A stretch of DNA of 10,331 nt from Saprospiraceae bacterium (GCA_004297645.1 SCUG01000450.1:1-10331), one strand, 5' to 3'; shown: positions 1 to 7,173, counted from the stretch's first letter. Numbers and translations are program-made. The notes: generated from the letters alone by a model not told the origin.

Positions 1-8
1 TGACTGCC

Positions 9-49
9 AGTTTTTGAATGTCGGTATTTTCTACCGACATCCAAAAACT
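9..49. repeat. Palindrome with 17 paired positions and 5-nt loop
   Basis: The left arm (9-26) and right arm (32-49) pair as AGTTTTTG with CAAAAACT and ATGTCGGTA with TACCGACAT, with a single A/C mismatch (17 and 41) and the loop TTTTC. The 5' arm is T-rich and the 3' arm A-rich, and no T-run follows on either strand, so it does not have the form of an intrinsic terminator. An ATG at 18 lies inside the left arm and is unlikely to be a real start. Function unknown. It resembles the other intergenic palindromes of this window in polarity but not in sequence. Confidence 0.8.
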
Positions 50-263
50 AAAACCCTCGCTAACCCGGCACTTTTGTTTGTTGATAACCGGGGTTGCTCA
101 AATGGCTAAAGTCGAGCTTATGATACAGCCTCAAAAAAACACGCATCTCATTTTGCGCACATTACTTAGCGGTGTTGCGGTGTTAGCCCTGCGACACGGC
201 GTTAAATTACAAATTGCAGGCGAACCTGGCCCAATTCATCCGAAATTTTCCAAACTTGCAGCC
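50..263. other. Leader region without a convincing gene
   Basis: This stretch is open in the glycosyltransferase frame, with ATG codons at 102 and 120, but it does not look coding. Between 120 and 263, 19 of 48 third codon positions are G or C, against 31 of 48 in a matching stretch just inside the conserved glycosyltransferase domain. The translated residues match nothing I recognise, and family members normally begin a few residues before the first beta strand. I see no clear promoter. It is probably the 5' untranslated or promoter region of the glycosyltransferase gene. Confidence 0.5.
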
Positions 264-1061
264 GTGAAAACCACTCAAAAACTCACGGCTGTCATCATCA
301 CCCACAATGTGGCCGGCACCATCGGTGATTGCTTAGCCGCCCTCCAAGAGGTGGCCGGTGAAATCCTGGTGCTCGATAGTTTCAGCGACGATGGCACGGT
401 GGAAATCTGCCGGCAATATGGAGCTGCGCTCGTTCCCCAAGAGTGGCTGGGCTATTCCGCCACCAAAAACTTAGGCAACTCGTTGGCCCGTTACGACTGG
501 ATTTTGTCCATAGATGCCGACGAGGTATTGAGCGATGAACTGGTCAATTCATTGAAAAACCTAATGCCGGAAGACGGGGTGGTCTATGCCCTCGACCGCC
601 TCACCAATTACTGCGGCAAATGGATCCGTCACAGTGGCTGGTACCCCGACTGGAAGGTACGCCTGTTCAACCGCAACGATGTGCAGTGGCAGGGTGATTT
701 CGTGCACGAAACGCTGGCCATTCCCGCCGGGTTTGAAGTGGCCCGGCTGGCAGGGAAGATGTACCACTATTCGTACAAAGACAGTGGCGACCACCTCCGC
801 CGCATCGAAAAATACGCCCGGCTCTCGGCGCAAGAGCAGTTTGAGAGGGGCAAAAAAGCCACATTTGCCGGCCTCTGGCTGTCGCCAATTGCCCGGTTTG
901 TGCGCACGTATTTTATAAAAAAAGGCTTCCTCGATGGAAAGGAAGGCTGGGTCATCAGCTGTAGGAATGCCTGCCTGGTGCGCCGGCGATACGAGATTTT
1001 GAAAGAAATGTGGGATGGCAAAGCACCAAGAGTTAAACACCCCCTTTTTTTAGCCCCTTAA
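264..1061 (+). CDS. Family 2 glycosyltransferase, WaaE/LgtF-like
   Basis: A GT-A fold inverting glycosyltransferase of family GT2, closest in pattern to the beta-1,4-glucosyltransferases WaaE/KdtX and LgtF of lipopolysaccharide core assembly. It would transfer a sugar from a nucleotide donor to a lipid-linked surface glycan at the cytoplasmic face of the inner membrane. Numbering from the GTG at 264 (265 residues): the first beta strand AVIITHN is at about 10-16, VLDSFSDDGT at about 36-45, the metal-binding DAD at 84-86 (SIDADE), GWYPDWKVRLF at about 125-135, VHE at 147-149, and the C-terminal GFLDGKEGW at about 221-229. This length fits the family. The start is inferred: GTG 264 lies eight codons before the first strand, while the upstream ATGs at 18, 102 and 120 would add a poorly coding extension. 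The stop codon lies inside a long palindrome. The exact acceptor cannot be told from sequence. Confidence 0.85.
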   Translation: MKTTQKLTAVIITHNVAGTIGDCLAALQEVAGEILVLDSFSDDGTVEICRQYGAALVPQEWLGYSATKNLGNSLARYDWILSIDADEVLSDELVNSLKNLMPEDGVVYALDRLTNYCGKWIRHSGWYPDWKVRLFNRNDVQWQGDFVHETLAIPAGFEVARLAGKMYHYSYKDSGDHLRRIEKYARLSAQEQFERGKKATFAGLWLSPIARFVRTYFIKKGFLDGKEGWVISCRNACLVRRRYEILKEMWDGKAPRVKHPLFLAP

Positions 1062-1123
1062 TTGACTGGACTAAATTACAGATTTGAATCAGTAATTTAG
1101 TCCAGTAAATTAAGGGGCTAAAA
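1048..1123. repeat. Long palindrome (32-bp arms) over the glycosyltransferase stop
   Basis: The left arm (1048-1079) and right arm (1092-1123) are inverted copies with one mismatch (G 1064 against A 1107). The 12-nt centre can itself fold as GATT/AATC around TG. The arms start with TTTAGCCCCTTAATT and end with AATTAAGGGGCTAAA. The glycosyltransferase stop codon TAA (1059-1061) is in the left arm, so the last few codons (FLAP) are part of the palindrome. The arms run T-first and A-last, and no T-run follows the right arm, so this is not a textbook terminator, although a stem this long could still block 3' exonucleases. Mobile or REP-like origin is possible but not shown. Confidence 0.85.
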
Positions 1124-1236
1124 CATCTACCATCCCCCAATCTATCATGTGTTCTATTCAAAGCCAACAAGCAGGTTTTGCACCTCAATTTCTGTAACCG
1201 TTCATTGCCCCCGGCACCGCTCAGGGGGAGGGCAAC

Positions 1237-1255
1237 TTGGGGGCTTCGCCCCCAA
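1237..1255. repeat. GC-rich hairpin with TTC loop
   Basis: TTGGGGGC and GCCCCCAA pair perfectly (8 bp) around TTC. Just upstream (about 1206-1235) a C-rich run and a G-rich run can form a second, imperfect stem (TGCCC with GGGCA). The hairpin lies about 75 bp upstream of the oligopeptidase B start. A four-A run follows and no T-run, so it is not terminator-like on the + strand. On the minus strand the loop reads GCGAAGC, the heptamer known to form an unusually stable DNA mini-hairpin. Role unknown. Confidence 0.7.
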
Positions 1256-1329
1256 AACCCTTTTGAAGCAAAGTTTAGATGCATCATGGTATTTACCCAC
1301 AGGTTTTCAAATAAAGCCATAAATTTCTA

Positions 1330-3501
1330 ATGAAACAGATTGCCCTACTTCCCGCCCTGCTCATTTCGCTGACCATGCTCATCTTTGCCGCCTGCGGCAA
1401 AGAAAATTCACCAAACACAACACCACTGGCCAGCATGTACGATAAAATGGCCTTGGCCCCGCCGGTGTTGGAAAAAATACCGGAAGAGCTTGTCACCCTG
1501 GGCCACACCCGTGTGGACAACTATTATTGGCTCAATGACCGGGACAACCCCAAAGCCGTCGCGTACCTCGAAGCCGAAAATAAATATACCGGCGAGGTGA
1601 TGTCCCACTTGGTTCCGCTCCAAGATGAACTTTTTGAGGAACTGAAAGGCCGCATCAAGGAGACGGACGTTTCGGTGCCGCAAATTGACAACGGGTACTG
1701 GTATTACTACCGCTACGAGCAGGGGCAGGAATACCCCATTCACTGCCGCAAAAAGGGCAGCCTCAATGCACCCGAAGAGGTGATGCTCGACGTGAACGAA
1801 ATGGCAAAACCGTTTGGCTATTACCGGGCCACCGGCCTCGCCGTCAGCCCCAATAACAAAATCCTGGCTTACGCCGAAGACACCCTCAGCCGCCGGATTT
1901 ACAACATACGCTTCAAAAACTTAGTGACTGGCGAGATGCTACCCGATCATATTCCCGACTCCGACGGCAGCGTAGAATGGGCCAACGACAACAAGACGGT
2001 TTTTTACACCGTCAAAGACGAAACCCTCCGCGCATTCAAGGTGCTCAAACACCGCCTCGGCACAGCCTACGCTGATGATGCAGAGGTTTACCATGAAAAA
2101 GATGCCACCTTCGACCTTGGCATCGGCAAAACTAAATCGAAAAAATTCATCCTCATCGCGGCATGGCAAACGTTGTCCTCGGAGTATCGCTACCTCGACG
2201 CTGATACGCCCGATGGCAAATGGAAGGTGCTGCAACCACGCGAGCGCAATCACGAATACAGCGCTGACCACGCCGGTGGAAAATGGTACATCCGCACCAA
2301 CTGGAATGCGAAAAACTTCCGCCTCATGTCTGCCGGTGAAGGTGCCACCACCAAAGACCTTTGGTCGGAAGTGATACCCCACCGGGAGGACGTTCTCTTC
2401 GAAGGCTTCGATTTATTCAAAGACTTTCTGGTGGTCAGCGAACGCATCGGCGGCATCGTAAAAACCCGCATCAAGGCTTGGGATGGTTCTTTGGATTACC
2501 ACATTGACTATGGCGAAGACTCTTACGTGGCGTACCCATCCGATAACCCTTCCTACGAAACAGACCTTGTGCGAATCAGCTATGAATCGCTCACCACCCC
2601 GCCTACCGAGTACGATTTCAACATGAAAACAAAAGAGAAAAAAGTGTTGAAAGAGCAAGAAGTTTTGGGTGGCTTCGACCGCAACAACTACGTCTCAGAG
2701 CGGGTATTCGCCACCGCGCGGGACGGCGCTCAGGTGCCCATTTCCATCGTCTGGCGGAAGGGCTTCAAAAAGGATGGCAAACAGCCGCTGCTCCTCTATG
2801 CCTATGGCTCCTATGGTGCCAGCATGGATCCCGATTTCAGCCCGGAGCGGCTTAGCCTGCTCGACCGGGGCTTCGCCTTTGCCATTGCCCACATCAGGGG
2901 AGGGCAGGAGATGGGCCGTCAATGGTACGAAAACGGCAAATTGCTCAATAAGAAAAATACCTTCACCGATTACATCGACTGCGCAGCGTATTTGATTGCC
3001 CAGAGGTACACCAACAAAGACAAGCTCTTCGCCATGGGCGGCAGCGCAGGAGGTTTGCTCATGGGCGCTGTGGTGAACATGCGCCCCGGCCTGTTCAAAG
3101 GTGTGGTGGCCGCCGTGCCTTTCGTTGATGTGGTGACGACCATGCTCGATGAAACCATCCCCCTCACCACCTTCGAATGGGACGAATGGGGCGACCCCCA
3201 CAAGAAGGAATATTACGACTACATGTTGAGCTATTCGCCTTACGACAACGTGAAGGCCCAGGATTACCCGGCCATGCTCGTCACCACGGGCCTGCACGAT
3301 TCGCAGGTACAATATTGGGAACCGGCAAAATGGGTGGCCAAACTCCGCGACCTGAAAACAGACCACAACCCCCTGCTCCTCCATACCAATATGGACGCCG
3401 GGCACGGCGGCCAGTCGGGCCGGTTCCGCGCCTTCAAAGAGGTGGCGATGGAATATGCTTTTATTCTGGACCTCGCCGGTAAGGCGAAGCTGAAAGGGTA
3501 A
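1330..3501 (+). CDS. ptrB: Oligopeptidase B-like S9A peptidase, putative lipoprotein
   Basis: A serine peptidase of the prolyl oligopeptidase family that cleaves short peptides after Arg or Lys. The 723 residues match the oligopeptidase B pattern from end to end: an N-terminal segment with DNYYWLNDRDNP at about 64-75, a beta-propeller to about 430, then an alpha/beta hydrolase domain. The catalytic triad is visible: Ser572 in GGSAGG, Asp657 in GLHDSQVQYWEPAKW, His692 in DAGHGG. Acidic residues that set basic-residue specificity in the E. coli enzyme are also present: Glu616 and Asp618 (S1; the second is Glu in E. coli), and Asp500 and Asp502 (S2). Unlike the cytosolic E. coli enzyme, it starts with a hydrophobic signal ending FAAC (Cys22) followed by GKEN, which suggests a lipoprotein in the periplasm or outer membrane. 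The ATG at 1330 follows an A/T-rich leader. It has the same orientation as the glycosyltransferase gene but is 268 bp away, and it converges on the sus operon. Confidence 0.93.
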   Translation: MKQIALLPALLISLTMLIFAACGKENSPNTTPLASMYDKMALAPPVLEKIPEELVTLGHTRVDNYYWLNDRDNPKAVAYLEAENKYTGEVMSHLVPLQDELFEELKGRIKETDVSVPQIDNGYWYYYRYEQGQEYPIHCRKKGSLNAPEEVMLDVNEMAKPFGYYRATGLAVSPNNKILAYAEDTLSRRIYNIRFKNLVTGEMLPDHIPDSDGSVEWANDNKTVFYTVKDETLRAFKVLKHRLGTAYADDAEVYHEKDATFDLGIGKTKSKKFILIAAWQTLSSEYRYLDADTPDGKWKVLQPRERNHEYSADHAGGKWYIRTNWNAKNFRLMSAGEGATTKDLWSEVIPHREDVLFEGFDLFKDFLVVSERIGGIVKTRIKAWDGSLDYHIDYGEDSYVAYPSDNPSYETDLVRISYESLTTPPTEYDFNMKTKEKKVLKEQEVLGGFDRNNYVSERVFATARDGAQVPISIVWRKGFKKDGKQPLLLYAYGSYGASMDPDFSPERLSLLDRGFAFAIAHIRGGQEMGRQWYENGKLLNKKNTFTDYIDCAAYLIAQRYTNKDKLFAMGGSAGGLLMGAVVNMRPGLFKGVVAAVPFVDVVTTMLDETIPLTTFEWDEWGDPHKKEYYDYMLSYSPYDNVKAQDYPAMLVTTGLHDSQVQYWEPAKWVAKLRDLKTDHNPLLLHTNMDAGHGGQSGRFRAFKEVAMEYAFILDLAGKAKLKG

Positions 3502-3591
3502 GTTCTGGAGGTTGGGTTGGGGTATTTCACAAAATATTACAGGTGGGTTATTCGGCGTACTGAAACGAAGCGGAATAGTGCAGCAATAAAC

Positions 3592-3630
3592 ACGAGAGCC
3601 TTCCATCACTGGAAGGCTCTCGTTTTATTT
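3592..3630. terminator. Bidirectional intrinsic terminator between convergent genes
   Basis: A perfect stem (ACGAGAGCCTTCC with GGAAGGCTCTCGT, loop ATCACT) is followed by TTTATTT on the + strand. On the minus strand the stem is followed by GTTTATTG. A-rich sequence precedes and T-rich sequence follows the stem on both strands, the correct polarity for termination. It lies 91 bp past the oligopeptidase B stop and 28 bp past the susE stop, so it probably ends both transcripts. Confidence 0.88.
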
Positions 3631-3657
3631 CTTCTGGAAGACAAATGATGGCCACCT

Positions 3658-4785
3658 CTATTGTGGCGTGACGGTATAAGTCAGCGCCACGATGTCCACG
3701 TCTATTTTATACAACCCCTGCGCAGCCGGGGCTGGAATGGCCGGTGGGTCGGGCGTGGCTTCATCGGGGCGGTAAACGAGGTTTCCGCTGTCAGCGGTGC
3801 CACCAGCGTCGGTGCCCCATTGCGGTGCCCATGCGCCGCGTTCGTCAATGATTTTCCAAAACTGACCGGCGGGGTCGAGCGTGGTGGTGATGGTATATCT
3901 GCCTTCGGCAACTTTTGTCATGGGCAAAGCCAGGGTATTGTCCCAGCCTACGGAGGTGGCGCCGCCCAATAGCCAAATATCGCCGTACTCGAAAATTTCA
4001 TAGGTCAGCAGCGCCGTATCGGCGATGATTTTAAACTGGCTGGCGATGGCCGGAGCGGGGATGGCTGGCGGGTCGGGTACCGACTCCGTGGGCCGGTAAA
4101 CCAGTACTCCGTTTTCGGCAGTACCGCTGGCATCTGTGCCCCATTGGGGCGCCCATTGGCCCAATGAAGAGATGAATTTGATAAACTGGCCGGCACCGGG
4201 TGTGAGGGTGGTGACGATTTCAAACCGCCCGCCATCCACATAGGTCATTTCCAAAGCCGCCGTATTGTCCCAGCCGGCGAGGGTGGCCGAGCCGAGCATA
4301 TAAATGGGCTTCACGGTTACTTCGTCGGAATAGGGCGTCACGGTGATGGTTACCACATTCGAAAAGATGTCGTCCAATTTATCTTCGATGTTGGCGACAA
4401 TTCTGAGTTCGAGGGTGGCAGCTTCGCCGGGCACAATCCCCATCAGAAGGAGCTTGCTATTCATGGCGCCCACCGTCATTTCATAATTCAGATCGTTAGT
4501 GGCAGACAGTAAAACCGGGGAAGCAAAGTCATTGCCCTGCAAGTCCATCTGGAGTTTGTAGGTAGTTTGCGCCACATTTTTCAAACTGAAACCGGCACCT
4601 GTCCAGGTGAATGTTTCAAAAATGGCATCCTGCATATCAGCACTCAGGATGTAGGAAGTGCCGGAGGTGGGGACGGTAATTGCGGGTGGGCTGTTCAGAG
4701 TCAATATCGGGCCTGCGTCTTCATTTTTGCAGGCGAAAAGGCCCACAGCCAGTGTCAGCCCCATCAGGAATTTTATGTTTTTCAT
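3658..4785 (-). CDS. susE: SusE-like outer-membrane glycan-binding lipoprotein
   Basis: A surface starch-binding protein of the SusE/SusF type, 375 residues. The lipoprotein signal ends LFAC with Cys19, followed by KNED, which resembles the Bacteroidota export signal for surface lipoproteins. Residues about 26-152 form the SusE N-terminal domain (typical features are TYKLQMDLQGNDFASP and FSNVVTITVTPY). Two tandem SusF/SusE-type carbohydrate-binding domains follow at about 158-266 and 267-375, each opening with a GSAT or GGAT motif plus GWDNT and carrying WAPQWGTDA, LVYRP and a PDPPAIPAPA linker. Known SusE and SusF bind alpha-glucan through aromatic residues in such domains, and they help retain or size-select starch without catalysis. 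It is the last gene of the operon, 71 bp after susD and followed by a terminator. The substrate is inferred from the family. Confidence 0.9.
   Translation of the reverse strand: MKNIKFLMGLTLAVGLFACKNEDAGPILTLNSPPAITVPTSGTSYILSADMQDAIFETFTWTGAGFSLKNVAQTTYKLQMDLQGNDFASPVLLSATNDLNYEMTVGAMNSKLLLMGIVPGEAATLELRIVANIEDKLDDIFSNVVTITVTPYSDEVTVKPIYMLGSATLAGWDNTAALEMTYVDGGRFEIVTTLTPGAGQFIKFISSLGQWAPQWGTDASGTAENGVLVYRPTESVPDPPAIPAPAIASQFKIIADTALLTYEIFEYGDIWLLGGATSVGWDNTLALPMTKVAEGRYTITTTLDPAGQFWKIIDERGAWAPQWGTDAGGTADSGNLVYRPDEATPDPPAIPAPAAQGLYKIDVDIVALTYTVTPQ
3661..4314 (-). repeat. Two tandem SusE/F-type binding domains in SusE
   Basis: The two units cover about 3988-4314 and 3661-3987 (roughly 109 residues each). 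They share GWDNT-AL-MT, TTL-P-GQF-K, WAPQWGTDA-GTA, LVYRP and the exact linker PDPPAIPAPA. The close match points to a fairly recent internal duplication. Confidence 0.85.
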
Positions 4786-4856
4786 GTCATTAAAATTTTG
4801 CGTGTTAGCATGATGGATTTTAATTTTTCAAAAACACCATCAAGCCAACCACCAGA
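4786..4856 (-). promoter_or_regulatory. A/T-rich susE leader
   Basis: This 71-bp gap between susD and susE has no Shine-Dalgarno sequence. Just before the susE ATG, the minus strand reads AACACGC then AAAATTTTAATG. The same two blocks occur before susD (AACACGC, then AAAATTCTAATG), which suggests a shared translation leader or a related repeat. No terminator is visible, so susE is probably co-transcribed with susD. Confidence 0.4.
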
Positions 4857-7061
4857 TTAATATCCCGGATTCTGCACTAAATTAGGGTTGGCTCCCAAAT
4901 CGGATGCGGGTATCGGGTAAATGTTGTATTTGGAATTTGTGGAGGTTCCTTCCTTTACCCCGCCCTTCCAGGGCCACAGGTAACCGGATTCACTGAACCT
5001 GCCAAAGCGCACAAGGTCGGTGCGGCGGGAACCTTCCCAAAGCAACTCCCTGGCCCTTTCATCCAAAATAAAGTCGAGGGTCAATTGGCCCTGCGTAATG
5101 TTGCCGCTGGCGCTGCCATAGGCACGTTCCCGCAACTGGTTGATATAGTCGAGGGCGGTGCCCATGTCGCCGCCGGAGCCGCCGCGCAACACAGCCTCGG
5201 CATACATGAGGTAAGTATCGGCCAACCGGAACAGCGGAAAATCCGTGTCGCAGAAGGTGACATCAGAGCCTTGAGACCCGGTAGAGGTGCGGTTGGAAAA
5301 TTTGGTGACGGCATACCCGCTGGTAAACTTCGATATGTCGCCAATTTCAAGCGACTGGCCATTGGTGTAAAACATCGCCCTTTTGTCAAAAGAGGGCAAC
5401 TCGATGGAGTAGGTATAGTCCGGCTTGTCGATGTAAAGCTTGATGAGGTAGCTGCCGGCGGATGGGATGATGATGTTATCGCCACCCTCTTCGAGCAGGG
5501 CATCGGCGCCGGTGTCGCCATAGTTGAGCGCCCAGTCGTCGTTGGCGCGGAACTTGACCTCTCCGGCCACTAAGTCAGCGGTGATGGTCCAGGCATTTTC
5601 GGTGGCATTGTAGGTCATGTTTTGGTCAGAATTCCAGCCGTCCGCGGTGGCAGAGCCGATGAGGCCCCAATCCGTTTTCTGTAGGGTATAAGTCAGGGCG
5701 TTCAGGTCCACGTTCAGTTTGTAATAGCCCGCACCGGTAATGAGTAAATTATCGCCGCCCAGGTCAAGCGTGCCATCAGCCCCGGTGTCGCCGTAGTTCA
5801 CATCCCAGGATGGGCCATCGGTAATTTTGAATTCAGTACCGTCATCGAACCAAAAGTAGCCTTCGTAATTTCCGGCAGCACCAGGCGAAGCGATAACTGT
5901 ATTGGTGTTGGTGGGGTCCCAGCCCTGGTATGAGCCGGGCACTTGTAGTACCGGATAGGTGCCGGTATTGCCCTCGTTGGCAGCCACCAACACGCTGCCC
6001 CCGCCCACGGCGGGGAACTTGCCCACCAAGGCGCTGGTGGTGCGCGTGCCGGCCCAGCCGCCGTCAATGCCATAATCGGAGGGGTTCATGCTTCCGCCCA
6101 CGGCGGCGTGGACGAGGAAGGTGGTACCTCCCCAGGTTTTCGTGTTGATGCCGTCAAAGGTTATCGGAAAAATCACCTCGTCTGTGGCCTGATGGTTGTC
6201 GGCCATGAAGAGCTGAGAAAAATTGGGATTCAGGCTGTACCCGGCGTTGATAACATTGTTGCAGTACGTGATGCACTCGGTGTATTTCGGCTGGCCAATG
6301 TACACCTCCGCATTGAGGTAGAGTTTGGCGAGAAGCATCCAGGCGGCTGCTTTATCGGCGCGTCCATACTCATTAGCATGCGGTTCCGCCATGCCGAGTG
6401 CCGCCTCCCTGGCCTCCACCTCTATGAAGTTAAACAACTCCTCTTTGGAAATTTGCTGCGGGAAGAAAGCCCCGACGGCATCGGCTTCGGTGACGAAGGG
6501 CACGGACCTGAACAAGTCGAGGGCATGCCAGTAGCTCAGTGCCCGCAGGAAGCGCACCTCGGCACGGTAGGTCTGAATTTCGGCCCGCAGGCCGGCGTCC
6601 ACGTTCCGGGAGTCGAGCTTGGCGTCTGTCGTTTCCCGCAGGAATTCGTTGCAAAGCACTATTTGGTAAAAAATGCGGCTGTAAAAAGCGGCCACAAAAA
6701 CGTCGAGGGCATCCCAGTCCTGTTCGTGAAGGTCCTTGATGGTACGGTCGTTCCAGCCGATGACGGCCTCGTCGGTAGGCAGTTCCTGGAGGTACCAGTA
6801 GCCGCGGAGATATTGGCCGAAGCCTTCGTCTATGCCGCTGATGTCGGGCTGGCCGCTCGGCCCTTCCTGCCCACTGACGGAAAGGCCGGCATAGACCTTT
6901 GCCAGCACTTTTTTGTAAGAAGCCGGGTCATCGTACACCACGGCAGATGTGATTTCATCTTTGTCCAAAGGCACGGTATCCAAATCCTTGAAGCAGGCGG
7001 AGAAAGCGAGTATGGTCCCCGCCAGCAGTGTTATTTTTGAAAATGATAATGATTTCATCAT
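4857..7061 (-). CDS. susD: SusD-like lipoprotein with inserted SusE/F-type domains
   Basis: The surface glycan-binding partner of SusC, 734 residues from the ATG at 7061 (7058 is an equally good start). The signal ends FSAC with Cys23. SusD hallmarks are YRAEVRFLRALSYWHALDLF at about 165-184, RADKAAAWMLLAKLYLNAE at about 234-252, GGWAGTRTTSALVGKF to 349, then FDKRAMF from about 558, LFRLADTYLMYAEA at about 610-623 and DERARELLWEGSRRTDLVRF at about 667-686. The odd part is residues about 350-557: two SusF/SusE-type domains (about 369-461 and 463-555) sitting exactly where typical SusD proteins pass from the GKF to the DKR segment by a short loop. Without them the length is about 526, normal for the family. 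A longer reading frame from 7148 exists, but its first 29 residues come from a tandem repeat and precede a clear lipoprotein signal, so it was rejected. The gene follows susC by 112 bp. Confidence 0.92.
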   Translation of the reverse strand: MMKSLSFSKITLLAGTILAFSACFKDLDTVPLDKDEITSAVVYDDPASYKKVLAKVYAGLSVSGQEGPSGQPDISGIDEGFGQYLRGYWYLQELPTDEAVIGWNDRTIKDLHEQDWDALDVFVAAFYSRIFYQIVLCNEFLRETTDAKLDSRNVDAGLRAEIQTYRAEVRFLRALSYWHALDLFRSVPFVTEADAVGAFFPQQISKEELFNFIEVEAREAALGMAEPHANEYGRADKAAAWMLLAKLYLNAEVYIGQPKYTECITYCNNVINAGYSLNPNFSQLFMADNHQATDEVIFPITFDGINTKTWGGTTFLVHAAVGGSMNPSDYGIDGGWAGTRTTSALVGKFPAVGGGSVLVAANEGNTGTYPVLQVPGSYQGWDPTNTNTVIASPGAAGNYEGYFWFDDGTEFKITDGPSWDVNYGDTGADGTLDLGGDNLLITGAGYYKLNVDLNALTYTLQKTDWGLIGSATADGWNSDQNMTYNATENAWTITADLVAGEVKFRANDDWALNYGDTGADALLEEGGDNIIIPSAGSYLIKLYIDKPDYTYSIELPSFDKRAMFYTNGQSLEIGDISKFTSGYAVTKFSNRTSTGSQGSDVTFCDTDFPLFRLADTYLMYAEAVLRGGSGGDMGTALDYINQLRERAYGSASGNITQGQLTLDFILDERARELLWEGSRRTDLVRFGRFSESGYLWPWKGGVKEGTSTNSKYNIYPIPASDLGANPNLVQNPGY
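5397..5957 (-). repeat. Two tandem SusE/F-type domains inserted in SusD
   Basis: Unit A (about 5679-5957) opens with VPGSYQGWDPTNTN and contains GYFWFDDGTEFKIT. Unit B (about 5397-5675) opens with WGLIGSATADGW. Both carry a Trp followed by NYGDTGADG or NYGDTGADA, then GGDN, then an AG-Y strand, and end in an aromatic-rich strand (TYTL, YTYSI). Each is about 93 residues. The openings match the carbohydrate-binding units of SusF and SusE and the units of the neighbouring susE product. Confidence 0.82.
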
Positions 7062-7087
7062 TAGAATTTTAATGGTTAACGAATCAG

Positions 7088-7120
7088 CGTGTTGGCGTGT
7101 TGGCGTGTTGGCGTGTTTGG
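7088..7120. repeat. 8-bp tandem repeat, four units, upstream of susD
   Basis: Three exact copies of CGTGTTGG are followed by a fourth with an extra T (CGTGTTTGG). The array lies 27-59 bp upstream of the susD ATG, in the gap between susC and susD. The unit length is not a multiple of three and the array is probably untranslated. Short arrays of this kind can change copy number by slippage. A related GCGTGTTA occurs upstream of susE (4800-4807). Confidence 0.85.
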
Positions 7121-7173
7121 AAATGCAACTTTTGCCCCAAAACGACAATGAGCCAGTGCTACAAACATCCTAT

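Noticed and set aside
18..263. N-terminal extension of the glycosyltransferase from ATG 18, 102 or 120
   Set aside because: The ATG at 18 is inside a palindrome, the translated part matches no known domain, third-position GC is low, and the family begins near residue 83 of that reading.
264..3501. Glycosyltransferase and oligopeptidase B as one operon
   Set aside because: They are 268 bp apart with a long palindrome and a second hairpin between them, and their roles are unrelated.
2695..3609. Long open frame opposite oligopeptidase B
   Set aside because: It is a shadow of the strongly supported gene on the + strand, has no recognisable domain and runs through the terminator.
4805..4852. Small inverted repeat GATGG/CCATC between susD and susE as a terminator or attenuator
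   Set aside because: The stem is only 5 bp with a loop of about 20 nt and no T-run.
6108..7040. 310-codon open frame opposite susD
   Set aside because: It is antisense to conserved SusD segments and its translation has no recognisable motif; high GC at third positions explains the lack of stops.
7062..7148. Longer susD start at 7148
   Set aside because: The extra 29 residues are encoded by an 8-bp tandem repeat and flanking sequence, and they would place a clear lipoprotein signal in the middle of the chain.
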